Assembly (NCBI GenBank): GCA_934149305.1
Contig: CAKPEF010000009.1
Coordinates: forward strand, 4,541 to 68,540
Source: an uncultured Clostridia bacterium
GTDB lineage: Bacteria > Bacillota > Clostridia > TANB77 > UBA1234
Direction of reading: 5' to 3'
Length of the DNA stretch: 64,000 nt
Shown here: piece after piece, positions 16,234 to 23,707 of the stretch
How the letters are laid out: every line of letters starts with the position of its first letter
How positions within the stretch are numbered: the first letter of the stretch is position 1
Notes under the pieces: generated by a model
The model's input: the letters and a program-made list of their open reading frames with translations, nothing else
Database searches by the model: none
Told to the model about the DNA's origin: nothing
Made by a program: the position numbers and the translations under genes

Positions 16234-17457
16234 ATGAATTTAGATGAAGCTAAAAAAAAGGCTGCTAGATGCTTAGAATGCAAAGAACCAAAATGCGTTG
16301 AGGGTTGCCCAATTCATGTAAATATCCCTGGCTTTATAAAATTTGTAAAAGAAGGAAACTTAGAAGAAGCATATAAAGTAATACTAGAAAAAAATTATTT
16401 TGGAAGCATTTGTGGAAGAGTCTGTTCACACGATATACAATGCAAAGGTAGTTGTGTACAAGCAGAAAAAGGCGAACCAGTAGATATAGGAGAATTAGAA
16501 GCTTTTGTATCAGACTGGGGACTTAGCAATAGCACGATGGGAAAAAGAGATAAATCTGTTTTAAACAAAGAAAGAGTTGCAGTCGTAGGTGCTGGTCCTG
16601 CAGGACTTACATGTGCACTTAGACTTGAAAGAATGGGATATGCAGTAACATTATTTGAAAAAACGAGTGAACTTGGAGGCATCTTGCAATATGGAATTCC
16701 AGAAAGAAGACTACCAAAGGATATAGTATTTGATACAGTTGATGCTATAACACTTGCAAGAATGGAAGTAGAAGTAGGAAAAACATTAGGAAAAGATTTT
16801 ACAATAGATGAATTATTCAAAAAAGGATACAAAGCAATATTTTTAGGAATTGGTTGTGATACGCCAAGAAAACTAAACATACCAGGAATAGATAAAAAAG
16901 GTGTACATTATGCAAAAGAATTTTTAAAGAGAATAGACCACATGAAATTTGAAAATGTAGTAGTAATAGGTGGCGGCAATGTAGCAATGGATGTAGCAAG
17001 AGCAGTAAAAGAAAGAGGTGCTAAAACTGTTAATGTACTTTATAGAAAAAGTAGAGTAGAAATGAAAGCAAACCAAATAGAAATAATAAAAGCAATAGAA
17101 AGCGGAATAAACATCGCTCAAAATAGTGTTGTTACAGAAATATTAGGCACAGATACAGCGGGCGGAGTAAAATGTGCAAATGGTTCAATATATAGAGGAG
17201 AAACAATAGTTGTTGCAATTGGCTCTATACCAGATTTCACTGTTTTAGATGATTTAAAACTAACAGATAGAGACTTAGTTTCAATAGATGAATATGGCGA
17301 AACAAGTAAAGAATTCGTATTTGCAGGTGGAGATTTAACAGAGCTACATCCAAATGTGAGCAGAGCTGTTAATAGTGCAATTCGTGCGGCAGACGGAATT
17401 GATAGAAAAATGAAAATAGAAAAAGAAAAGCTTCAAAAATTAGTTGAAGAAAATTAA
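16234..17457 (+). CDS. NAD(P)H-dependent glutamate synthase small subunit-like oxidoreductase
   Basis: A 407-residue FAD/NAD(P)-binding iron-sulfur protein of the GltD family. The N-terminal adrenodoxin-reductase-like ferredoxin region has CLECKEPKCVEGCP near residue 12 and CGRVCSHDIQCKGSC near 65. A first Rossmann motif VAVVGAGPAGLTCAL lies near 115 (FAD) and a second, VVVIGGGNVAMDVA, near 237 (NADPH). The C-terminal GGDLTELHPNVSRAVNSA contacts FAD. No glutamate synthase large subunit is adjacent, so it may serve as a stand-alone electron-transfer partner, for example in NADPH/ferredoxin exchange; that is inference. The ATG at 16234 is preferred over an upstream TTG because AAAGG lies just before it. 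maf follows after 20 bases. Confidence 0.88.
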   Translation: MNLDEAKKKAARCLECKEPKCVEGCPIHVNIPGFIKFVKEGNLEEAYKVILEKNYFGSICGRVCSHDIQCKGSCVQAEKGEPVDIGELEAFVSDWGLSNSTMGKRDKSVLNKERVAVVGAGPAGLTCALRLERMGYAVTLFEKTSELGGILQYGIPERRLPKDIVFDTVDAITLARMEVEVGKTLGKDFTIDELFKKGYKAIFLGIGCDTPRKLNIPGIDKKGVHYAKEFLKRIDHMKFENVVVIGGGNVAMDVARAVKERGAKTVNVLYRKSRVEMKANQIEIIKAIESGINIAQNSVVTEILGTDTAGGVKCANGSIYRGETIVVAIGSIPDFTVLDDLKLTDRDLVSIDEYGETSKEFVFAGGDLTELHPNVSRAVNSAIRAADGIDRKMKIEKEKLQKLVEEN

Positions 17458-17477
17458 AAGAAAGAGAGAAAATAAAG

Positions 17478-18072
17478 ATGGTAAAACTAATATTAGCATC
17501 TAAATCAAAATGGAGAAAAGAAATAATAGAAATGGCAGGGCTAAAATGCGAAGCAATTCGGAAGCGATGTAGAAGAAAATATAGAGTTTAACAACAATCC
17601 AGATGAATATGTTATGGAATTATCAAAGCAAAAGGCAAAAGCAGTTGCAGAAAAAGTTGAAGAGGGAATAATAATATCTGCTGATACAATAGGCTATATG
17701 AATAACGAAAAGTTCGAAAAGCCAAAAAGCAGAGAAGAAGCATTTAGAAATATAAAAAAGTTATCAGGAAATGTAAATTACGCAGTTACGGGGGTTACTT
17801 TAATAGACAAATACAAAAATAAAAGTGTTACATTTTATGAAAAAGCAGCTGTATATTTTAAAAGCATGACAGATGAAGAAGTTAATTGGTATATAGATAA
17901 TGAAAAAAATGTTTACGATTGTGCAGGATATTCAATGGAGACAAGAGCATCACTATTTGTAACCAAAATAGAAGGAGACTATAAATCAATAGTTGGTTTG
18001 CCAATAAGCAAAATCTATGATGAATTAAAAAAGTGGGGATATAACATAAACGATTTTGAAACAATAATTTAA
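17478..18072 (+). CDS. maf: Maf-like nucleoside triphosphate pyrophosphatase, with one +1 shift at CGG
   Basis: Maf proteins hydrolyse non-canonical or specific nucleoside triphosphates. The product joins two frames. The first part begins MVKLILASKSKWRKEIIEM (the Maf ASxSxxR loop); the second continues SDVEENIEF, then IISADTIGY (family motif SADT), KPKSREEAFRNI and CAGYSMETRASLF. The junction is ATT CGG A at 17556-17562: in the zero frame the gene stops after a few codons, while moving one base forward gives Ile-Gly-Ser-Asp-Val-Glu, which fits the family. The joined length is 197 residues, normal for Maf. It follows the GltD-like gene and precedes a DUF402 gene by 13 bases. No other damage is visible. 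Confidence 0.88.
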
Positions 18073-18085
18073 AGGAGAGAGACCC

Positions 18086-18532
18086 GTGAAAATATATAGA
18101 AAAAGATACATACCAAACGAAATAATCGATATATCTGGGGATAAAGTAGAATTTGTAAATGAAGATTTACTAATAACAAGTTGGCTTCCGATTCATCCAA
18201 GAAACGATGTAGCATTTGGAATGTCATATACATATTTGAAAAAAGGCTGGAAAATAAGCAAATTCTACGATAAAGACAAAAACTTTTTATATTGGTATTG
18301 TGACATAATAGATGCACAAATAAAAGCTGAAGAATATATCTTAGTTGATTTGTTGGTTGATATAAAAGTCTACCCAGATGGAAGATATGAAATATTGGAT
18401 GAAGAAGAACTAGATGAGGCCTTAAATCAAGGATTAATAACAAAAGAACAAAAAGAAGAAGCATTAAATAAATTGAATGCATTATTAGAAATAATAAAAA
18501 AAGGAGAATTTCCTCCAAGAGAATGTTTATAA
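18086..18532 (+). CDS. DUF402 family protein (nucleoside tri-/diphosphatase-like)
   Basis: A 148-residue soluble protein starting with GTG behind AAAGGAGAG. The pattern ITSWLPIHPRN, KKGWKISKFYDKDKNFLYWYCDI, LLVDIKVYPDGRYEILDEEE matches the DUF402 barrel, in which W-Y-C-D and D-x-x-V-x-P-D-G carry the catalytic/metal residues. Characterised relatives include the Staphylococcus NtdP/Sa1684 phosphatase and FomD. The likely role is hydrolysis of nucleoside di- or triphosphates. It fits the neighbouring Maf as a nucleotide-housekeeping partner; that pairing is inference. A terminator overlaps its stop codon. Confidence 0.8.
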   Translation: MKIYRKRYIPNEIIDISGDKVEFVNEDLLITSWLPIHPRNDVAFGMSYTYLKKGWKISKFYDKDKNFLYWYCDIIDAQIKAEEYILVDLLVDIKVYPDGRYEILDEEELDEALNQGLITKEQKEEALNKLNALLEIIKKGEFPPRECL

Positions 18533-18564
18533 AAAAGGGACTATTTTAGAGTCCCTCTTTTTAA
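18531..18564 (+). terminator. Rho-independent terminator
   Basis: AAAAAAGGGACTATTTTAGAGTCCCTCTTTTT, directly after the DUF402 gene. Confidence 0.85.
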
Positions 18565-18570
18565 TATATT

Positions 18571-18853
18571 TTACTTAAATAAATCAGAATGTGAACCTAT
18601 ACCGATTAACAATAATATCAATTTTTTATCGTACTTTTCATATTCTAAAAGAATATCATTTTGTATGTGACATTCCCATATGCCGCTTACAACTAGGAGT
18701 TAATAAATGATTTTTGTATTTAGGTGGCAATATTTCATCATTAGCTAATAGAGTTAAAACTTTTATAAATTCTTCTTCTTTAAACTCTTTTTGTTTTAGC
18801 ACCTTAGCATATTGCTTAGCAAATTTATTAGTTTTTTCAATATTATATTTCAT
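18571..18853 (-). CDS. yafQ: YafQ-like mRNA interferase toxin, with one +1 shift at CGG
   Basis: Type II toxin of the YafQ/RelE fold, a ribosome-dependent mRNA endonuclease. The zero frame gives only MKYNIEKTNKFAKQYAK through LPPKYKNHLLTPSCK and stops soon after. Shifting +1 at AAG CGG C (CGG is the complement of 18683-18685) gives GIWECHIQNDILLEYEKYDK, LILLLIGIGSHSDLF and a stop at 18571-18573. These are exactly the YafQ C-terminal motifs (HL.G...G..ECHI..D.LL.Y, GSH..LF) that hold the catalytic His residues. The span of 283 bases equals 94 codons plus one base. The ATG at 18853 follows GTGGAGG and overlaps the antitoxin stop. It is transcribed with the antitoxin from 19180. Confidence 0.85.
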
Positions 18854-19127
18854 TATGCAAGTCCTCCACAAGTTCTTCTACACTAGTATAGGTTTTGTAT
18901 TTTTCAGGGTGCTTTTTCATTTCATCAGCTTCTTTGATACTTTCCATCATTTCATCACTAAACTGTGGAGCTTTTATTTCAAATGGAATACTTGAAGTAT
19001 TAACAGCTTGCTTTAAAAATAAAGTTATTGCTTGAGACAAAGACATACCGAAATATTCAAATAAATCACTTGCTTGTTTTTTTAAATCATCGTTTACACG
19101 AATATTTATATTACTTATTTTTTGCAT
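18843..19127 (-). CDS. RelB/DinJ-family antitoxin
   Basis: A 94-residue antitoxin. The N-terminal ribbon-helix-helix (KISNINIRVNDDLKKQASDLFEYFGMSLSQAITLFL) is typical of RelB/DinJ and would bind the operator as a dimer. The C-terminal part (FSDEMMESIKEADEMK) is the flexible toxin-neutralising arm. I choose ATG at 19127 (AGAGGTG upstream) rather than the in-frame GTG at 19136, which is part of the ribosome site. It overlaps the toxin start by 11 bases, the usual translational coupling of these modules. Confidence 0.88.
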   Translation of the reverse strand: MQKISNINIRVNDDLKKQASDLFEYFGMSLSQAITLFLKQAVNTSSIPFEIKAPQFSDEMMESIKEADEMKKHPEKYKTYTSVEELVEDLHNEI

Positions 19128-19151
19128 TTTTAACACCTCTCTTCAATAATA

Positions 19152-19180
19152 ATGTTATCACATTGTTAATACATTGTCAA
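19152..19180 (-). promoter_or_regulatory. Toxin-antitoxin promoter with repeated ACAATGT operator half-sites
   Basis: On the minus strand: TTGACA, 17 bases, TAACAT. The spacer and -35 contain ACAATGT twice (GACAATGTATTAACAATGTG), a plausible RelB autoregulation site. Confidence 0.7.
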
Positions 19181-19233
19181 TAATATTATATGCTTAAAAA
19201 ATGCTTTTATGCATAATAAATAAAAAGCTAATA

Positions 19234-19692
19234 CTAGTAATCCTCTCTTTGTTGAAGCCTTCTTAAAGCGTCTTTTTTAGCAATATCTTCACGTTTATCA
19301 TAAAGTTTTTTGCCACGAGCAACAGCTAGCTCTAATTTTATTTTGTTTCTGTCCCAATACATACTAAGTGGAACTAGCGTAACGCCTTTTTGTTGAACCA
19401 TGCCAATTAGTTTTCTGATTTCTTGTTTATGAACAAGTAGCTTTCTAGTTCTCATAGGGTCCTTGTTAAAAATATTTCCTTGTTCAAAAGGACTAATATG
19501 TAGATTATAAACCCAAAGCTCGCCATTTTTAATGCCAGCGTAGCTATCTTTCATATTAACCTTGCCTGCTCTAACAGATTTAACTTCAGTTCCAACAAGC
19601 TCAATTCCACATTCTAGTTTAGAATCTATAAAATACTCATGAAAAGCTTTAGAGTTAGTAGCAATATTATTTCTATCTTTATTATCAGCCAT
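19234..19692 (-). CDS. smpB: SsrA-binding protein SmpB
   Basis: SmpB delivers tmRNA to stalled ribosomes for trans-translation. The 152-residue product has the OB-fold core with IATNSKAFHEYFI near residue 10, GIELVGTEVKSVRAGK near 30, LWVYNLHISPFEQGN near 60, and the basic tail GKKLYDKREDIAKKDALRRL that contacts the decoding centre. The ATG at 19692 is chosen because GGAGGTG lies 6 bases upstream. The tmRNA gene itself is not in the window. Trans-translation would matter more than usual if CGG codons stall ribosomes here; that is speculation. Confidence 0.97.
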   Translation of the reverse strand: MADNKDRNNIATNSKAFHEYFIDSKLECGIELVGTEVKSVRAGKVNMKDSYAGIKNGELWVYNLHISPFEQGNIFNKDPMRTRKLLVHKQEIRKLIGMVQQKGVTLVPLSMYWDRNKIKLELAVARGKKLYDKREDIAKKDALRRLQQREDY

Positions 19693-19736
19693 AAAAAACA
19701 CCTCCATATGTATAAAAACAGCTTAAAATCAACTAA

Positions 19737-19765
19737 ATTCTAATACAAAGAGGGAAGAAAGTCAA
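19737..19765 (-). promoter_or_regulatory. smpB promoter
   Basis: On the minus strand: TTGACT, 17 bases, TAGAAT, about 45 bases before smpB. Confidence 0.7.
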
Positions 19766-19929
19766 ATTGAAAAATATATGTGTTTTTATTTTAATACACT
19801 AGTACTGACCGATTTGCTATATTCCTTAACTTCCATTATTTTACTAGCAATCGAAAAAGATAAAATAATAGTGTATTTTTCTACAAAATGTGGTAAAATA
19901 ATTGAACAAAGACAAATAGGAGGTCAAAA

Positions 19930-20634
19930 ATGCTAGAAATAAAAGACATTTCATTTAGTAGAGATAATAAAAACATATTAAAACATGTAAATTTAGATAT
20001 AGATTCAAATAAATTTATTGCGATTACAGGGCCAAATGGTTCTGGTAAATCAACCCTTGCTAAAATGATTATGGGTATTGAAAAGCCAGACAGCGGAAAG
20101 ATTATTTTTAATGGAACTGATATAACAAATATGACAATAGATGAAAGAGCTAGAATGGGAATAGGCTTTGCGTTCCAGCAACCGGTTAAGTTTAAAGGAA
20201 TAACAGTATATGATTTGATAAAATTATCAGCAGGTCATGATGTAAAGAAAGCTGATGCGTGCGATATATTATCAAAAGTTGGACTTTGTGCAAAAGAGTA
20301 TATAGATAGAGAAGTTAATGCATCACTTTCAGGTGGAGAATTAAAAAGAATCGAAATTGCAACAGTGGCTGTTAGAAAAAATGCGTTAACAATATTTGAT
20401 GAGCCAGAAGCAGGTATTGACTTATGGAGTTTTAATAATCTTATAAAAGTATTTGAAGAACTTAGAAATACTATAGAAGATAGCACAATACTAATAATCT
20501 CACACCAAGAAAAGATTTTAAATATAGCCGACAAAGTTATTTTGATGAATGATGGAACAGTTGAAAAATACGGAGATAAAGACGATGTTTTAGGCACTGC
20601 ATTAAACACTAAAAAAACATGTTGCAAACTTTAG
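19930..20634 (+). CDS. sufC: Fe-S cluster assembly ATPase SufC
   Basis: A 234-residue ABC-type ATPase of the SUF iron-sulfur assembly scaffold. Walker A GPNGSGKST lies near residue 34, the Q-loop FAFQQPVKFKG near 80, the signature LSGGELKRIEIA near 137, Walker B LTIFDEPEAGIDL near 156 and the H-loop SHQEK near 190. DEPEAGID is typical of SufC. It is cytoplasmic and pairs with the SufB-like product of the next gene, 34 bases downstream. AGGAGG precedes the ATG. sufU/sufS-type genes are not adjacent, but a cysteine desulfurase lies at 23708. Confidence 0.95.
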   Translation: MLEIKDISFSRDNKNILKHVNLDIDSNKFIAITGPNGSGKSTLAKMIMGIEKPDSGKIIFNGTDITNMTIDERARMGIGFAFQQPVKFKGITVYDLIKLSAGHDVKKADACDILSKVGLCAKEYIDREVNASLSGGELKRIEIATVAVRKNALTIFDEPEAGIDLWSFNNLIKVFEELRNTIEDSTILIISHQEKILNIADKVILMNDGTVEKYGDKDDVLGTALNTKKTCCKL

Positions 20635-20668
20635 AATAATGCATTTTATAAAGCGGAAAGGAATAATA

Positions 20669-21586
20669 ATGGATAGTGTAGATAAAGATTTGTTGAAAGA
20701 AATATCAGATATTTCTGGTACGCCAGAAGGAGCATATAACATAAGAAAAAACGGAAAAGGGATAGAAAGAAAAGTAACAGAAAATATAAATATTGTTCCA
20801 AAAGAAGAGGGAAAAGGAATAGATATATATGTTAAAGAAAATACAAATGGTGAAATTGTACATATCCCAGTAATTATAACAGAAAGTGGTTTAACTGATG
20901 TAGTGTATAACGATTTCTACATTGGCAAAAATGCAAAAGTATATATAATAGCGGGTTGTGGAATTCATAATGACCATCATAAAGATTCTAGACATGATGG
21001 AATACACCGTTTCTTTTTAGAAGAGGGAGCAAGTGTTAAGTATATTGAAAAGCATTATGGCGAGGGAGATGGCGATGGTAAGAGAATCCTAAATCCAGTT
21101 ACAGAAGTTCATATGAAAAAAGGAAGCAACATGGAGATGGAAAGTATTCAGATTAAAGGTGTTGATTCAACAATCAGAACAACAAAAGGTGTATTAGAAG
21201 AAGATACAAATTTTGTCGTTTCAGAAAAAATAATGACACATGGCAGTCAAATTGCAGAGACAACGTTTGATGTTGAATTAAACGGCGAAAATTCTAGTAC
21301 ACATGTAACTTCTAGATCTGTTGCAACAGAAAATTCAAAGCAAAAGTTCATGTCAAAAGTATATGGAAATACAAAATGTTTTGCTCATGTTGAGTGCGAC
21401 GCAATTATAAAAGATAAAGCATCTGTTAGGGCTATACCAGAGATAACAGCCAATAGTGTTGAGGCAAACTTAATTCATGAGGCGGCAATTGGCAAGATAG
21501 CGGGAGAACAATTAACAAAACTTATGACACTTGGACTAACAGAAAAAGAGGCAGAAGAAGAAATAATAAAAGGTTTCTTACGTTAA
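20669..21586 (+). CDS. sufB: SufB/SufD-family scaffold protein (minimal SufBC system)
   Basis: A 305-residue protein corresponding to the beta-helical core of SufB/SufD, shorter than classical SufB (~470 residues). The recognisable C-terminal block is FMSKVYGNTKCFAHVECDAI, then VRAIPEITANSVEANLIHEAAIGKI and LGLTEKEAEEEIIKGFL, where the H-E-A-A region and the cysteine are the usual cluster/partner residues. Together with sufC it forms a two-gene SufBC unit like the minimal SMS systems of anaerobes (established for that family; assignment here is by organisation). The start at 20669 follows AAAGG. Cysteines are few (near residues 96, 233 and 239), so a homodimeric scaffold with SufC is likely. 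Confidence 0.88.
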   Translation: MDSVDKDLLKEISDISGTPEGAYNIRKNGKGIERKVTENINIVPKEEGKGIDIYVKENTNGEIVHIPVIITESGLTDVVYNDFYIGKNAKVYIIAGCGIHNDHHKDSRHDGIHRFFLEEGASVKYIEKHYGEGDGDGKRILNPVTEVHMKKGSNMEMESIQIKGVDSTIRTTKGVLEEDTNFVVSEKIMTHGSQIAETTFDVELNGENSSTHVTSRSVATENSKQKFMSKVYGNTKCFAHVECDAIIKDKASVRAIPEITANSVEANLIHEAAIGKIAGEQLTKLMTLGLTEKEAEEEIIKGFLR

Positions 21587-21659
21587 TAGTATAAAATAGA
21601 TTAAAAAATATATGAGAAGAAAGGCTATAAGATTAAAACTTGTGGCCTTTTATATTATA

Positions 21660-21712
21660 TTAACAGTTACAATAATGTAGCGGAGCACAGTGTGCTCCAT
21701 AAAAAACAATAA
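21660..21712 (+). repeat. Short hairpin-core repeat
   Basis: CAGTTACAATAATGTAGCGGAGCACAGTGTGCTCCATAAAAAAC: a core without clear outer inverted ends. It lies 16 bases before the CDF gene. Confidence 0.65.
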
Positions 21713-21727
21713 TATGGAGATGAGTAA

Positions 21728-22603
21728 ATGAGAGTACAAGAGTTAGAAGAACGAAGTAAAGAAACTAAAAAAGTAGGAATTGTTGGAATAATCGGAAATG
21801 TATTTTTGTTTGTAATAAAAATAATTGTTGCAATACTTAGTAAGAGTAACGCTATGCTTGCAGACAGTATAAACAGTGGCACAGATGTCTTGTCTTCACT
21901 TATGACTCTGATAGGTGGAAAGATAGCAGGCGAGCCATCAGATGAAGACCACAACTATGGTCATGGAAAAGCGGAATACATATTCTCGCTAATCATAAGC
22001 TTAATAATGGGTTACTTAGCATTAAAAATCGCATGGAATGGTATAAACTCTTTAATAGATGGTGCAAAATTTGATTTTTCTCTTTCACTTATTATTGTGT
22101 GCATTGTGACAATAGTAACAAAGTTTAGCTTGTATCGTTATACTAAGAAAATCGGAAAAAAATCGAATAACATACTAATCCTTGCTAATTCCGAAGACCA
22201 TATAAACGATGTTTACACAACACTTTCTGTTTTAGTCGGCATACTTGCTGCTTTAGTAAACTTATACTGGCTAGATGGAGTAGTTGCAATAATTATTGCA
22301 ATCAGAATTTTATACACAGCCATAGAATTTTTTATGCAAAGTTATAACGTGTTACTAGATGTATCAATGAGCGAAGAAGAAATAGGCAAGATAAAGGATA
22401 TAATAAAAACATATGAAAAAATAGACCACATAGATAAAGTGACATCAAAGGCAGTCGGTAACTCATTTATAGTAATTGTAAAAGTATCTGTTGATGGAAA
22501 TATGACAGTAAAAGAAAGCCATGAAATCGTAGGAAAATTGAAAGCAGAAATATTGGAACAAAAGAATGTGTATGATGTAATTGTGCATGTAAACCCAGCA
22601 TAA
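21728..22603 (+). CDS. Cation diffusion facilitator family transporter
   Basis: A 291-residue CDF exporter (Zn2+, Mn2+ or Fe2+ out by H+ antiport). Six membrane helices occupy residues ~20-190. Metal-site residues appear in MLADSINSGTD (TM2; D45 and D49 positions), in DEDHNYGHGKAEYI and in NSEDHINDVYTT (TM5). A cytoplasmic ferredoxin-like domain (SMSEEEIGKIKD..VYDVIVHVNPA) ends the protein. Asp pairs rather than His-Asp in TM2/TM5 suggest a Mn- or Fe-type member, but this is a weak guide. A short repeat core lies just upstream of the ATG. Confidence 0.92.
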   Translation: MRVQELEERSKETKKVGIVGIIGNVFLFVIKIIVAILSKSNAMLADSINSGTDVLSSLMTLIGGKIAGEPSDEDHNYGHGKAEYIFSLIISLIMGYLALKIAWNGINSLIDGAKFDFSLSLIIVCIVTIVTKFSLYRYTKKIGKKSNNILILANSEDHINDVYTTLSVLVGILAALVNLYWLDGVVAIIIAIRILYTAIEFFMQSYNVLLDVSMSEEEIGKIKDIIKTYEKIDHIDKVTSKAVGNSFIVIVKVSVDGNMTVKESHEIVGKLKAEILEQKNVYDVIVHVNPA

Positions 22604-22664
22604 ATAAATTTAAGAAAATTGCAACGTACAATTTATTAAAAATTTTGAATTTGTTTTAAGAATA

Positions 22665-22702
22665 AAAAGAAAGCTCACGAAAAACATGAGCTTTCTTTTT
22701 TA
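22665..22702. terminator. Bidirectional terminator between convergent genes
   Basis: AAAAAGAAAGCTCACGAAAAACATGAGCTTTCTTTTTTA serves both the CDF gene and the minus-strand kinase gene. Confidence 0.85.
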
Positions 22703-23272
22703 TGCCAATATATTTTGAATTTTCTCTTTCATTTCATCTAGAGAAATTAAATTATCAAATTTAACAACATGGATATTTTTATATTTCTCTGAAATTTCAT
22801 CAGCTAGCTTTAAATAAGCGTTTTGTTGATTTATGCTACTTTCTTTGTTAAATTTTGCATACTTTATAGAAGCCTTGTTTTCTCTATTTAATCTCTTTTC
22901 AAATTCATTTTCATCGCTTAAATATAATGCAATAAAGTAAATATCGAAATCCAATTTACTGAGCCTCTCTAACAACTCTTCATACACATCAGAAAAAGAA
23001 TAATCCTTAAATCCAAGTCTGCAGTACACTTCTTCTGTGAAAAACGTTCTATCAAATAAAAGGTTTATAGAATCGTTTTCTAAGTTTTTTATATAATCTA
23101 GTAAAGCAAAATACATCTTCTTAGATTTTTCTTTGCCTGCTACAGTTTTATCAGAGGTGCCACTTAATCTATAAAGATTGGTATATGGAAGATAAAACCT
23201 TATAAAATCAGTAACTGTAGTTTTACCAGCACCTTGTGGACCCTCAACAATAATTAGTTTTGAATTTGCCAT
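22700..23272 (-). CDS. Thymidylate kinase-like P-loop kinase
   Basis: A 190-residue P-loop protein with Walker A EGPQGAGKTT at residues 10-19, LLFDRTFFTEEVY near 71 (DR-x motif of dNMP/deoxynucleoside kinases) and a lid-like RLNRENKASIKY segment near 130. It resembles the thymidylate-kinase/deoxynucleoside-kinase group but lacks a clear canonical DRY and full lid, so the substrate is uncertain. It is probably not the housekeeping tmk. Single gene with its own promoter, convergent with the CDF gene. Confidence 0.7.
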   Translation of the reverse strand: MANSKLIIVEGPQGAGKTTVTDFIRFYLPYTNLYRLSGTSDKTVAGKEKSKKMYFALLDYIKNLENDSINLLFDRTFFTEEVYCRLGFKDYSFSDVYEELLERLSKLDFDIYFIALYLSDENEFEKRLNRENKASIKYAKFNKESSINQQNAYLKLADEISEKYKNIHVVKFDNLISLDEMKEKIQNILA

Positions 23273-23293
23273 TTTAAAATCACCTCAAAAAAA

Positions 23294-23322
23294 TTTATAT
23301 CATATTAGAACAAAATGTGCAA
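23294..23322 (-). promoter_or_regulatory. Promoter of the kinase gene
   Basis: On the minus strand: TTGCAC, 17 bases, TATAAA, about 20 bases before the start codon. Confidence 0.6.
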
Positions 23323-23353
23323 TGAAATTTAAACAATTGAAAATGTTGGGATA

Positions 23354-23503
23354 AAAACATAGTTACTATTTAGTCTTCAAAAATAAAAGTATGTATCAAA
23401 TGTAAATGTGTTTTATAAAAATGTAGCGGAGCACAGTGTGCTCCATAAAAATAATATTGGCTAGTACTTGTCATAAATTAAGCCTGAATACTAACAAAGC
23501 ATA
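23354..23503 (+). mobile_element. MITE-like element, family A, with 7/8-bp target duplication
   Basis: Element 23362-23495 (GTTACTATTTAGTCTTC...AAGCCTGAATACTAAC) with core TAGCGGAGCACAGTGTGCTCC is flanked by AAAACATA and AAAGCATA. Confidence 0.8.
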
Positions 23504-23549
23504 ATCAAATTTTGAATTTTGAGCATATTATACTATGAATATAAAGTTT

Positions 23550-23684
23550 GGTAGTGTAAACTGATTTGTGAAAAAATAAAATATGTAGCCAAAAAAAAGT
23601 AGCTTAAGCACAGTGTGCTCCATAAAAACCAATTGGTAGCAATAAACTAAAGTTGGGAAAATATTATAATTAGTGAACACAACC
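23550..23684 (+). mobile_element. MITE-like element, family B
   Basis: Left end GGTAGTGTAAACTGATTTG and right end TATAATTAGTGAACACAACC are imperfect inverted repeats. The core is GTAGCTTAAGCACAGTGTGCTCC, followed by CCAATTGGTAGC. It ends 24 bases before the nifS start, so its 3' end (which includes TATTATAAT) lies in the promoter/leader region. Confidence 0.7.
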
Positions 23685-23707
23685 TGGATTAGAGAGGGCG
23701 TGGGATT

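Noticed and set aside
17556..17566. Classical programmed frameshift with slippery sequence and pseudoknot
   Set aside because: No shared heptamer, upstream SD-like stimulator or downstream stem is seen around the 14 sites. Only the CGG triplet in phase is common to all.
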